Shown here one piece after another: positions 55,087 to 63,779 of a stretch of 64,000 nucleotides of DNA. Under the pieces are notes generated by a model. That model was not told the DNA's origin, did no database searches, and saw only the letters and a list, made by a program, of their open reading frames with translations. The DNA comes from Natrialba asiatica DSM 12278. Its GTDB lineage: Archaea; Halobacteriota; Halobacteria; Halobacteriales; Natrialbaceae. The position numbers were made by a program, and so were the translations under genes. Location: positions 70,948 through 134,947 of the forward strand of contig NZ_AOIO01000039.1 in NCBI RefSeq assembly GCF_000337555.1, in the 5' to 3' direction. Position 1 is the stretch's first letter, and every line of letters begins with the position of its first letter.

Positions 55087-57390
55087 ATGGATAGGCGACA
55101 GGATAGGGCGACGCAATCGCTTTGGGGGGATGTCGATGACGGCGATTTACTCACGCGATTTCGGGCGCTCGTAACGGCGATCGACGACGGTATTTGTCAA
55201 CTCGATACAGAAGGACGGTTCGTTGCGGTCAACGACAGTATTGTCGAACTCACCGGGTATACTGACGCCGAACTCCGCGGCGAACACGTCTCTGTAATTC
55301 TCAACGAGACCGACACCGAAACGATCGAACGAAAGATCGCCGGCCAAGCGGCGGCCGGTACTGATTCGGTCACCCCGTTGGAACTGGACGTTCAGACGGC
55401 TACTGGAACCGTAATCCCCTGTGAATTCCGGCTCGCGGGGATGGACGAGGACGGTTCGTTTCACGGGATCATCGGCGTCATTCGAAACCGTTCGGAGACA
55501 ACACAACAGGTGAACTCGTCCGGATCAGCGGTAACGAGTGATGACACCACCGGTCAAGAGCGGTCCGAGGGAGATATCGAAGAGAACGAGGAAGCGTTCC
55601 AGTCGCTCGTCGATGCGGTCGAAGAGTACGCGATCTTCCGGCTTGACGAGAACGGATACGTCACCACCTGGAACCGGGGCGCAAAACAAATCAAAGGGTA
55701 CGATCGCGCCGAAATCATCGGAAAACACTTCTCGACGTTCTACACTGCGGAGGATCGGGAGACAAACGTACCCGAGCGAAATCTCGAGGCCGCGATCGAG
55801 AACGGTTCCGTCGAGGACGAAGGCTGGCGAATCAGAAAGGACGGCACGCGATTCTGGGCGAACGTCACGATCACGCCCGACTGGGACGAGGACGGTACCC
55901 ACCAGGGTTATCTGAAGGTCACCCGCGACATGACCGACCGGCGGAAACGCGAGATGGAACTCAAGAGCGAACTCCAGCGGATCTTCGATCGGATCTCCGA
56001 CGCGCTGTACGCGGTCGACGAGGAGTTCAGATTCACGCTCGTCAACGAGCGCGCCGAGGAGTTGCTGGGCTATCCGGAAGCAGACCTTCTCGGCGAAAAG
56101 CTCTGGGACGTCTTCCCTTCGTCCGCCGAGATCGACGAGGTCTGGGACGCCTTTCACACGGCTCGTGACGAACAGGTCGCGACCAGCTACGAACTCTACT
56201 ACGATCATCTCGGTTTCTGGGTCGAGGCGAATCTCTACCCGTCCGAGACGGGGATCTCGGTGTACTTCCGCGACGTGACCGAACGAAAGCGCCGCGAACA
56301 GGCCTTAGAAGAATCCGAACAACGATACCGGACGATCGCTGAGTACTTCCCGGACGGGATCATCACCCTGTACGATCACAACCTCGACTACACGCTCGCG
56401 GCGGGACAGGGCTTCGAGAAGGTCGACGAAGAGCCGAGCGACGTCGAGGGCGCTAACTTTTACGACGCCTGGTCGGCGGAAACGCGCGACAACCTCGAAC
56501 CGATCCTCCGCGCCGCGTTAAACGGCGAGAGGCGCTCGGTTGAACTCTGGCACGACGGGAGGGAGTGGGTCGTATACGCGGTCCCGGTCACGGACAACGA
56601 AGGAAACGTCTTCGCCGGCGTGACGATGGCCCACGACATCACCGAACGGAAAGAGAACCAGCGCAAACTCGAAGAGACGATCACGCAACTCGAAGAGTCG
56701 AACAAACGGTTGGAACAGTTCGCCTATGCCGCCTCACACGACCTGCAGGAACCGCTCCGGATGGTCTCGAGCTACCTGCAACTCATCGAACACCGCTACG
56801 GCGACGCGTTCGACGAGGACGGCGAAGAGTTCCTCGAGTTCGCCATCGACGGCGCGGACCGAATGCGAAAGATGATCGAGGCGCTCCTCACGTACTCTCG
56901 GATCGAGACCCGTGGCGAGCCGCTCAAGCCGGTTGCACTCGACGATATTCTCGCGGACGTTCGCCAGGACCTACGGGTCCAGATCGAGGAAACGAACGCC
57001 GAGATTACGGCCGTCGATCTGCCGCGGGTCGAGGGCGATGCCGACCAGTTGCGGCAGGTCTTCCAGAACCTGTTGGGCAACGCCATCGAGTACAGCGGGG
57101 CCGACCGACCGCGAGTGCACATCGACGCCGACCGGCGCGCGTCCGACCGACGCCAGAAGTGGGTGATTTCGGTTCGCGACGAGGGGATCGGTATCGAAGC
57201 GGACGAGCAGGACCGGGTGTTCGAAGTGTTCGAGCGGTTACACACCCGCGAAGACCACCCCGGGACGGGGATCGGACTCGCGCTGTGCCGGCGGATCATC
57301 GAGCGCCACGGCGGCGAGATATGGGTCGACTCGAAGCCGGGGGCGGGATCGACGTTTTCGTTCACGCTGCCAGCGGTGGAAGGCTCGTAA
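55087..57390 (+). CDS. multi-PAS soluble sensor histidine kinase
   Basis: A 767-aa cytoplasmic kinase with no hydrophobic helix. Four PAS-type modules precede the kinase: residues about 17-140 (LVTAIDDGICQLDTEG), 170-300 (LVDAVEEYAIFRLDENG, with PAC segment HQGYLKVTRDMTDR), 297-400 (DRISDALYAVDEEFRF) and 415-535 (EYFPDGIITLYDHN). HisKA has ASHDLQEPLRM with the acceptor His near 551; HATPase_c has FQNLLGNAIEYSG, VRDEGIGIE and GTGIGLALCRRI. PAS modules may bind heme, flavin or small ligands; no Cys or His cluster identifies one. No response regulator is adjacent. The catalytic core is near-identical in layout to the kinase at 14953-16107. Confidence 0.88.
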   Translation: MDRRQDRATQSLWGDVDDGDLLTRFRALVTAIDDGICQLDTEGRFVAVNDSIVELTGYTDAELRGEHVSVILNETDTETIERKIAGQAAAGTDSVTPLELDVQTATGTVIPCEFRLAGMDEDGSFHGIIGVIRNRSETTQQVNSSGSAVTSDDTTGQERSEGDIEENEEAFQSLVDAVEEYAIFRLDENGYVTTWNRGAKQIKGYDRAEIIGKHFSTFYTAEDRETNVPERNLEAAIENGSVEDEGWRIRKDGTRFWANVTITPDWDEDGTHQGYLKVTRDMTDRRKREMELKSELQRIFDRISDALYAVDEEFRFTLVNERAEELLGYPEADLLGEKLWDVFPSSAEIDEVWDAFHTARDEQVATSYELYYDHLGFWVEANLYPSETGISVYFRDVTERKRREQALEESEQRYRTIAEYFPDGIITLYDHNLDYTLAAGQGFEKVDEEPSDVEGANFYDAWSAETRDNLEPILRAALNGERRSVELWHDGREWVVYAVPVTDNEGNVFAGVTMAHDITERKENQRKLEETITQLEESNKRLEQFAYAASHDLQEPLRMVSSYLQLIEHRYGDAFDEDGEEFLEFAIDGADRMRKMIEALLTYSRIETRGEPLKPVALDDILADVRQDLRVQIEETNAEITAVDLPRVEGDADQLRQVFQNLLGNAIEYSGADRPRVHIDADRRASDRRQKWVISVRDEGIGIEADEQDRVFEVFERLHTREDHPGTGIGLALCRRIIERHGGEIWVDSKPGAGSTFSFTLPAVEGS

Positions 57391-57474
57391 TCGCGACGGT
57401 GTACGGCGTCCGACGCCGAGAGGGCTTGCGCGATCCGGGCAACTCGTTATCCGATCAGCATTCCAACTACGAGT

Positions 57475-57711
57475 ATGGTGTTCAAACGTCTCCTCGGCTC
57501 GAAACTGACCCGGTCGCTCACCGTTGCCTCGGTGTTGCTCGAGATGAAGCGAGCGCTCAATCGCGGCAACAACGTCCGCGCACTCCTGTTGCTCGGCGTC
57601 GCCGTCCTCGCCTGGAAGTGGGCAGTCATCGGCCTGGTCGCACAGGGGCTCGCAAGCGTGATCCGTCGCGGGAGCCCGTCGGATTCGGGATCGAAATCGA
57701 GTGCAGCCTGA
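57475..57711 (+). CDS. small single-helix membrane-associated protein
   Basis: A 78-aa protein with a basic N terminus (MVFKRLLGSKLTRSLTVASVLLEMKRALNRGN), one strong hydrophobic helix (RALLLLGVAVLAWKWAVIGLVAQGLASVI) and a Ser/Gly tail. No family is recognised. Coding-like GC3 and position between the kinase and the phosphoesterase gene are the main support. It may be co-transcribed with the kinase, 84 bp upstream, though a GGCGT-CCG-ACGCC stem lies between them. Confidence 0.55.
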   Translation: MVFKRLLGSKLTRSLTVASVLLEMKRALNRGNNVRALLLLGVAVLAWKWAVIGLVAQGLASVIRRGSPSDSGSKSSAA

Positions 57712-57857
57712 GCGCTCACCGAGCGCTCGAAACGCACTGTCGCGCATCGACAGCAGTAGTCCTCGCCAAAATCGGCGTTCGACAGTTATTCGAACCGACG
57801 CGCGCGGCGCACGTCGATGTCGTCCCTGCAGTGGCAAGACACCGCGTGCAGCCCGGT

Positions 57858-58802
57858 TCAAGCGAAGTCGTCGACGAGCGGAAGCGTCGCCAACTGCGCC
57901 GCCGACAGGAGGACGCGGTCCTTCTCGAGGCCGTGGGCGATCGATTCGACCATGCCGTCGCTATCGGTGAGCGGAATCAGTCTCACAACCGTCCCGCGCT
58001 CGTCGGCAGCGAGTTCGACGAGCGCGTGTGGAAACGAGGAGACGGCGGGAACGGTAAGTTCCGTGATGCCGTCGGCGCGTTCGAGCGCGGGAAAGTGGAG
58101 GTGCCCGGTGATGACCAGCGAGACGTCGTGGCTCACGAGCAGGTCGACCAACGGCTCCGGATTGGAGAAGCCGGGGACGCTTCCCTCGACGGGGAGTTCG
58201 GAACTGTAGCGTTCGTAGAGCGCACCCGTCGCGGGCAGGTTGTGGTGGACGACGACGACCGACGTATCGGCATCGGGCGCGGACTCAGACAGCACCTCGT
58301 CGAGCCACATCAACTGCGCCGCGTCAATACGGCCATCCCACGTCTCCGCGGGCGCGTCCGGCGTCGCCGCGTGGCTGTTCAACCCGAACACGTCGAGGCC
58401 GCCGAACCGGACGTGAAAGGGCAGCCCGCCGGGGGTGTATCGATCCTCGAACGCCGCGATCGGCAGCGAGTCGTGCTCGTCGAACGCCGTCGGGAAATCG
58501 TGATTGCCGGGAACGGCGACCGCCGGCGGATCGAACCCGGCGAGTTCGTCGAACAGCCTGAACTCGTCGGGGTTGCCGTTTCGCGTCAGGTCGCCGGCGA
58601 TGACGACGCCGTCGTAGTCGCGGTCGTTGACGGCGTTGACGGCGGCCCGGAGGTGGCGCTCCGTGCGGTGAAACACCTTCCAGGTACCCGTTGCGTCCGT
58701 CGCGAGATGAACGTCCGAAAGGACGCCGAGCCGGGTCGGGTCGGTCGCCGTCGGTCGCTCGAGGCGTGCGAGAACCTGTCCGGAATGCGGACGAGTTGGC
58801 AT
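57858..58802 (-). CDS. calcineurin-like metallophosphoesterase
   Basis: A 314-aa phosphoesterase with all five motifs: SDVHLATDA near residue 30, AGDLTRNGNPDEF, PGNHDFP, VVVHHNLP and ITGHLHFPAL. The group resembles cyclic-nucleotide phosphodiesterase/Icc-like proteins; the substrate is not indicated. The C terminus is a beta-rich segment (AVSSFPHALVELAADERGTVVRLIPL) normal for this branch. ATG 58802 (MPTRPHSGQV) is preferred over ATG 58823, which adds seven residues only. It is transcribed in the same direction as comA, 82 bp downstream of its stop. Confidence 0.85.
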   Translation of the reverse strand: MPTRPHSGQVLARLERPTATDPTRLGVLSDVHLATDATGTWKVFHRTERHLRAAVNAVNDRDYDGVVIAGDLTRNGNPDEFRLFDELAGFDPPAVAVPGNHDFPTAFDEHDSLPIAAFEDRYTPGGLPFHVRFGGLDVFGLNSHAATPDAPAETWDGRIDAAQLMWLDEVLSESAPDADTSVVVVHHNLPATGALYERYSSELPVEGSVPGFSNPEPLVDLLVSHDVSLVITGHLHFPALERADGITELTVPAVSSFPHALVELAADERGTVVRLIPLTDSDGMVESIAHGLEKDRVLLSAAQLATLPLVDDFA

Positions 58803-58883
58803 CGGTATCGTCTCCAACGACAACGAGACGTGTAAGCGCTAGACCGTCATTCGCCGTCGGAACGGGAACGGTCTCCGCCGCGG

Positions 58884-59720
58884 CTAGCCATCGTCACCGT
58901 CGTAGCTCGCGATCCGTCCCCACGTCGATTTCTTCCCCCAGAGCCCCGAGCGCATACACTCGAGTTCGACGATCTGGGAGTTATCGACGAAGAGGTTCAC
59001 CCGCGGCCCGAACTGTTTGATGTACCACTCGAACACCGCGGGATCGGCGGCCTCGAAGACGCAGTGCTCGATCCCGAGTTCAGTTGCGATCTCGAAGGCG
59101 ACGTCCGTCCGCCAGTCGCGAACTCGTTCGGTGATTCCCTCGGATTCGACCATGACTTTGTACGCGCCGGCCTCGAGGTGTCGTTTGCCTTCCTCGATCG
59201 CGCTCGTCGGATCGATCGCGGACTCGCTCTCGAGTTCCTCGACGCTCGACGCGCCGCCGGCACCGAACTGGACGTTGATCTCTGGTTTCGCCTGCAGGCC
59301 GTGATCCTGGACGAGTTCGGTGAGCGCGACCGTGTCGTCGACGTCGATCGCGAGGAAGCCGCTCGAGATTTCGACGATATCGAAGCCGAGGTCGGCGGCT
59401 TCCTCGATGTACCGTTCGACCCGGTCGTGGTCGCGGATCAGGACGTTCTCGATGAAGCCGCCGGTCGAGACCAGCACGTCGTGGTCGTGGCAGACCTCGA
59501 TCAGCTCTCGGACGGCGTCTTCGGGCATCAGCGCGAACGAGCCGCCGGAGAACTTGTAGATGTCGACGTACGCGCCCATCGTCTCCAGGATGTCGCGCAG
59601 TTCCCGCGGACCCATCGGGTCGTAGTAGGGGCCGCGGATCTCGGTGATGCCGGTCTCTCGGGGTTTGTCCTCGCGCTCGTTGACGTGCAGGAAGTCGAAC
59701 GCGCGGTCAGTGTCGGCCAT
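58884..59720 (-). CDS. comA: ComA-like phosphosulfolactate synthase
   Basis: A 278-aa TIM-barrel protein of the (2R)-phospho-3-sulfolactate synthase family, which adds sulfite to phosphoenolpyruvate in the first step of coenzyme M synthesis in methanogens. Seen: EIRGPYYDPMGPRELRDILETMGAYVDIYKFSGGSFALM near the N terminus, STGGFIENVLIRDHDRV, DIVEISSGFLAI, AKPEINVQFGAGG and GAYKVMVESEGITERVRDWR, all recognisable family landmarks. Haloarchaea make no methane and comB or comC genes are not in the window, so the product may feed another sulfonate. ATG 59720 is preferred; the frame to 59747 adds nine hydrophobic residues. Confidence 0.8.
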   Translation of the reverse strand: MADTDRAFDFLHVNEREDKPRETGITEIRGPYYDPMGPRELRDILETMGAYVDIYKFSGGSFALMPEDAVRELIEVCHDHDVLVSTGGFIENVLIRDHDRVERYIEEAADLGFDIVEISSGFLAIDVDDTVALTELVQDHGLQAKPEINVQFGAGGASSVEELESESAIDPTSAIEEGKRHLEAGAYKVMVESEGITERVRDWRTDVAFEIATELGIEHCVFEAADPAVFEWYIKQFGPRVNLFVDNSQIVELECMRSGLWGKKSTWGRIASYDGDDG

Positions 59721-59847
59721 GGAGAGCCCGACCACGAGCAGGACCAAAACGCTGTCACGCCGCTCGATTGAACTCCTCCGCCGGTGATAGATCTCCGGTG
59801 AGTGGAGTGACTGAAAGACTATACCGTTCCGAGCGAAATTCGAGACT

Positions 59848-60063
59848 ATGCCGTCGCTAGAAGGCCTAAAGACCTGGTTTTACTATGAGACGCGCATCAT
59901 AGCGTTCGCCGTCTCCCTGTTTATTGTTTTATGGGCGGGAAATCGGATTACGGGATCCCTGGACGGGCTCCCGCTTACAAGTCCGCGATTTGGACTCGCT
60001 ATCACGGCGATCTGGGTTGGCACGATCCTGGCTCTGCTCTGGCTGGCAGGGCGATACAACTGA
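59848..60063 (+). CDS. small two-helix membrane protein
   Basis: A 71-aa protein. Two hydrophobic helices (IIAFAVSLFIVLWAGNRI, residues about 17-34, and FGLAITAIWVGTILALLWLAG, 48-68) are joined by a short Pro/Leu loop, with a Trp/Tyr-rich N terminus (KTWFYYETR). No family is recognised, but the hydrophobic pattern with a short soluble ends and good codon use favour a real gene. It lies between comA and the MmgE/PrpD gene, on the opposite strand to both. Confidence 0.55.
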   Translation: MPSLEGLKTWFYYETRIIAFAVSLFIVLWAGNRITGSLDGLPLTSPRFGLAITAIWVGTILALLWLAGRYN

Positions 60064-60112
60064 CCGGGACGCAGCTCTACGAATCGCCGTTTTCGCACGA
60101 GTTCGAACGCGG

Positions 60113-61462
60113 TCAGGCGAGGAGTGCCGTCAGGTCGGTCACTTTGTGGTCTTCGATCGAGCGGATCAGCGCCTGAATGTCATCGCGACGCTCGGCGTCG
60201 ATGAACTCGTCGGTGACCGTCTCGAATTTTTCCGCGAGGCCGTCCCACCCGATCGGATCGGTCGGATGACCTCGGAAGGCGTCCTTCTCGACCCGGTAGG
60301 TGGTCCCGTCGTCCATCGTGACGTCGATGACGGCGGGCATCTCCCCGTTTTCGAAGCGTTCCGTAAGGGCGGGATCCTCGGAGACGTCGACGATCCGGAG
60401 CAACTGCTGAACGTCGTTCCGACGGATTCGATCAGGATCGTACTGCGCCAGCGAGAGGTCGCGATCGATCAGCGCGACGGCGAGCATGTACGGCAGCGAG
60501 TGGTCCGCCTGTGCTCGATTGGCGACCTCGTAGCGGTTGCCCTCGCCGCCGCCGATGATGAGCTTCGCGCCGCCGAACGTCTCGAGTTTGATACCGGCGA
60601 CCTTCGCCGGATCGAGGTCCTCGCGCTCGGCGAGTTCGACGACGCCTTCGACCGCGGACTGGGCGTAGGTCTCGGCGACGTATCGTTTCGTCATCACGTC
60701 GTGAACTCGCTCTCCCGGCGTCAACTCGACCTCGAACGGCCCCGAGATCACGTCCTGCCAGCCCTTCTGCCCCTCGAAGACGTTCCGCGGGCCGGCCACC
60801 CCGTGTTTCGCGAGCATCGCCGCGTAAACCGCGTTGCGAGCGGCGTTGGCCGACGCGAGCCCCTTCCACTCGTTGATCTCGCCGGTTCGGGTCACGCGAA
60901 GGGCGTTGTGACCCGTCGCGGCGATAGCGATCGCACTCCGCGTTTCCTCGAGATCGAGTTCGAGTACCTTGGACGCGCCGGCGGCGGCCGAGACGACGGT
61001 GTGGGTGACGTGGTCGAATCCCCGCTCGCGGACGGGCGCGTTCCAGGCGAGTTCGGCCTGGATCTCGTAGGCGATCGCGAGGCCGGCGAGCAGGTCGGTG
61101 CCGGAGCGATCGGCGAACTCGGCGGCGGCGACGACGGCCGCGACGTTGTCGCTCGGATGGGGCGTCTCGCCGGGCGCGAGAAACGAGTCCATGTAGTCGA
61201 GGTAGCGAACGAGCGCCGTGTTGTGCATCGCCGCGCCGACCGGAGAGGCGCGTTGGTCGCGACCCCAGAGCGTACAGGGCCCGTCGTCTTCGAGCGCCGT
61301 GACCGTCCGGCGGACGGCCTGTGGCGGGCCGGCGACTTCGGCGGGAACGGCGATCCCGACCGCGTCGAGAAGCCGTCGTTTGAGCGCGTCGCGAACGTCC
61401 GCGGAGAGGTCGTCGTAGTCGGTCTCCCGGACGAACTCGGCGAGTTTGAGTGCCGTCGTCAT
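60113..61462 (-). CDS. MmgE/PrpD family protein (2-methylcitrate dehydratase-like)
   Basis: A 449-aa all-helical plus lid-domain enzyme of the MmgE/PrpD family. Seen: ALKLAEFVRETDYDDLSADVRDALKRRLLDAVGIAV, AAMHNTALVRYLDYMDSF, HPSDNVAAVVAAAEFADRSGTDLLAGLAIAYEIQ, ATGHNALRVTRTGEINEWKGLASANAARNAVYAAMLAKHGVAGP and a C-terminal domain with VANRAQADHSLPYMLAVALIDRD. These match 2-methylcitrate dehydratase and related hydro-lyases. Whether it acts in propionate oxidation cannot be shown; no prpC or prpB lies in the window, although an acyl-CoA carboxylase is present 53 kb away. ATG 61462 is the clear start. Confidence 0.85.
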   Translation of the reverse strand: MTTALKLAEFVRETDYDDLSADVRDALKRRLLDAVGIAVPAEVAGPPQAVRRTVTALEDDGPCTLWGRDQRASPVGAAMHNTALVRYLDYMDSFLAPGETPHPSDNVAAVVAAAEFADRSGTDLLAGLAIAYEIQAELAWNAPVRERGFDHVTHTVVSAAAGASKVLELDLEETRSAIAIAATGHNALRVTRTGEINEWKGLASANAARNAVYAAMLAKHGVAGPRNVFEGQKGWQDVISGPFEVELTPGERVHDVMTKRYVAETYAQSAVEGVVELAEREDLDPAKVAGIKLETFGGAKLIIGGGEGNRYEVANRAQADHSLPYMLAVALIDRDLSLAQYDPDRIRRNDVQQLLRIVDVSEDPALTERFENGEMPAVIDVTMDDGTTYRVEKDAFRGHPTDPIGWDGLAEKFETVTDEFIDAERRDDIQALIRSIEDHKVTDLTALLA

Positions 61463-61617
61463 ACGGCTGGTACCACAACGACCGCCAAACGTCTTGGCGT
61501 GGTCGGCGGGCGATCAGAATCGACGTCACCGCCGATCGCGAGTGGCTCGGTCGTCCGAGGCAGGAGATGCGCGTTCGATAGTTCGATCGGGCGTCTAACC
61601 GAGCAACGGGCGTCCGG

Positions 61618-62190
61618 TCAGGGATCGTCGTCGTTGTAACCGTACTCGCGGTCCGGGTCCTGAACGCCTTCCGTGCGCGAGCCGACCCAGGCTCCCAGGG
61701 CGAGGCCGTAGACGAGGTGGCCGGCGTGAAACAGCGCGAGTTCGTCGGTGTCGAGTCGGATGTCGAGCAGTTCCTTCAGCATGATCTGGGAGCCGAACGC
61801 GGAGAGGGCCATCCCGAAGACGGTTCCCCAGACGAGGCCGCGTTGCTCCGGTTCGATCGACTCTTCGGCGTCCTGGAGGGCGAAGAGCGCGCCGAACACG
61901 GCACCGGCCTGGACGCCGTAGAGGAGGTGTAAGGCGATGCCGACGATCGGATGGTCGTCGGGGTCGCCGCCGGAGACGTACTGCGCCCAGAAGTTGGCGG
62001 ACGGTGGCAGCGAGCGCAAGATCGGGAGCCGAAACGCCGTCATGATGAGCGTCGCGACGAAACCGGCTTGAAGCCCGCGAACTGCAGCACTGCCGGCGTG
62101 TGCGAGACGCGACTTGTCGGTTACCGATTCGGAACGCTTCGGCGCCGGCGAATCCGACCCGAACTGCCGTAACCGATCGAATACTGACAT
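61618..62190 (-). CDS. conserved membrane protein (YagU/DUF1440-like)
   Basis: A 190-aa membrane protein with about four hydrophobic helices: GLQAGFVATLIMTAFRLPIL, a segment around HPIVGIALHLLYGVQAGAVFGALFAL, GLVWGTVFGMALSAFGSQIML and FHAGHLVYGLALGAWVG. The GxxxG-containing helices and HxxYG-type repeats resemble YagU-type proteins, of unknown function. ATG 62190 (MSVFDRLRQFG) starts with an amphipathic helix; the longer frame to 62382 is basic and Ser/Arg-rich. It is divergent from the following MFS gene. The C-terminal tail is acidic (DREYGYNDDDP). Confidence 0.65.
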   Translation of the reverse strand: MSVFDRLRQFGSDSPAPKRSESVTDKSRLAHAGSAAVRGLQAGFVATLIMTAFRLPILRSLPPSANFWAQYVSGGDPDDHPIVGIALHLLYGVQAGAVFGALFALQDAEESIEPEQRGLVWGTVFGMALSAFGSQIMLKELLDIRLDTDELALFHAGHLVYGLALGAWVGSRTEGVQDPDREYGYNDDDP

Positions 62191-62348
62191 GGGGGTTTGG
62201 TACGCTACCACTGGGAGTTCCTTAACGCTCCGGCGTGAACCTGACTGCAACTGGACGGAAAGTGTGTCTGCGCAATAGATCGACGCGACTGCCGGTATCG
62301 ATAGACGGTTACGTCGAATTGACCGACTAGTCAGACGGGAGTAGAAGC

Positions 62349-63629
62349 GTGGACGAGACACCGGGAACGGACGAGACGGCACAATACAGTTCGAGACGGC
62401 AGTACCTGATCATCGGGTCCGTCGTCGCCAGCACCTTCTTCGTCGGCTTCGGCGGTGGCGTCATCTTTCCGATCCTGCCGAACTTGGGCGACGTACTGGG
62501 TATCTCGCCGTTTCTCGTCGGCTTCATCCTCAGTGCGAACCGGTTCTCGCGGCTCCTCGCGAGCGCGCCGGCGGGCGGACTCGTTGACCGCGTCGGCACG
62601 CGAACGCCGTTCATCGCCGGCCTGCTGGTTCAGAGCGTCGGCACGTTCGGCTACGTCGTCGCGATGGTCGCTCCGCTTCCCGAAGCCTGGTTCCTCCTCG
62701 CCCGCATCGTCTGGGGCCTCGGAAGCGCGCTCGTCTTTGCGACCGCCTACACCATCGCCGCCGACGTGAGCGAGGCCGACTCGCGCGGGACCAGCATGGG
62801 CCTCATCCGCGGCGGCAGCATCTTCGGCTTCCCGACCGGCCTCGTCCTCGGCGGCGTCGTCAGCGAACTCGCCGGCATCCCGGCCGCGTTCCTCGTCGCG
62901 ACGGCGTTCTCGTTACTCGCGAGCGTGATGGCCGCCCTGACCGTTCCGGAGACGCACGTCACCGACACCCGAGAGGCCGTCGCGCCCTGGAACGTCGACA
63001 CCAGCGTGACGACGATCATCGTCGGCCTGGTCAACTTCGCCGTCCTGTTCGCCTACATCGGCGCGCTGTTCGCGACGCTCGTCCAATTCCTCTCCGTCCA
63101 CGGAATCGGCGTCCTCGGCTTCGACGCCCAGGGCTCTTCCGGCATCTTCATGGCCGTCACCGTCCTCGCCGCGGCCACGTTCATGTTCGCCGGCGGCTAC
63201 GCGAGCGACCGAACGAACTCGCGGGTGCCGACGCTGCTCGTCTTCCTGCTCGTCTCGTTCGTCGGCTTCGTCCTGCTGGCGGGCGCGAGTTCGGCGGCGA
63301 CGCTGACCGTCGCCTGTCTCTTCATCGGCGCCGGACAGGGCGGGACCAGCGGCCCGCTCATGGCGCTGCTCGCCGACCTCACGCCGGACGAGCGCATGGG
63401 CCGGGCGTCCGGAACGACGAACGTGCTCGGCGATGTCGGCGGCGGACTCGGGCCGCTGCTCTCGGTTCCGCTCGTCGATACGCTCGGCTTTTCGCCGGTG
63501 TACGCCGCGTGTGCGATCATGCCGCTGGTCGCGGGCGGAATCCTGCTCGTCGGCATCTACCGCGAGACGGGCGCGTTGCTTCCGGCGACGAGAGAGCAGA
63601 GTGTGGCCAGCGAGTCGCTGGACGACTAA
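62349..63629 (+). CDS. MFS transporter (multidrug/metabolite family)
   Basis: A 426-aa major-facilitator permease with 12 predicted helices. Seen: VGFGGGVIFPILPNLGDVLGISPFLVGFILSANRF in helices 1-2, the loop 2-3 motif PAGGLVDRVGTRTPFIAGLL, GLGSALVFATAYTIAADVSE in helix 4 and the corresponding GGYASDRTNSRVPTLLVFLL in the second half. It belongs to the drug:H+ antiporter-type branch; substrate unknown. The start is GTG 62349 (GTGGACGAG); no ATG lies before helix 1. It is separated by 150 bp from the LarE-like gene that follows on the same strand. Confidence 0.85.
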   Translation: MDETPGTDETAQYSSRRQYLIIGSVVASTFFVGFGGGVIFPILPNLGDVLGISPFLVGFILSANRFSRLLASAPAGGLVDRVGTRTPFIAGLLVQSVGTFGYVVAMVAPLPEAWFLLARIVWGLGSALVFATAYTIAADVSEADSRGTSMGLIRGGSIFGFPTGLVLGGVVSELAGIPAAFLVATAFSLLASVMAALTVPETHVTDTREAVAPWNVDTSVTTIIVGLVNFAVLFAYIGALFATLVQFLSVHGIGVLGFDAQGSSGIFMAVTVLAAATFMFAGGYASDRTNSRVPTLLVFLLVSFVGFVLLAGASSAATLTVACLFIGAGQGGTSGPLMALLADLTPDERMGRASGTTNVLGDVGGGLGPLLSVPLVDTLGFSPVYAACAIMPLVAGGILLVGIYRETGALLPATREQSVASESLDD

Positions 63630-63779
63630 CAGCGGCAACTCAAGAGAGCGGGAACTGCCGATTCCAGAAGCCATCCTCCAGGTCGCCAGACCGCCGAACC
63701 ACCGCGCCACTACGGCACCACGCCGCGACGGCGCTACGACGACAACGCGCTTTTGCGTATCCGGTCCGAACCAGGCCCC

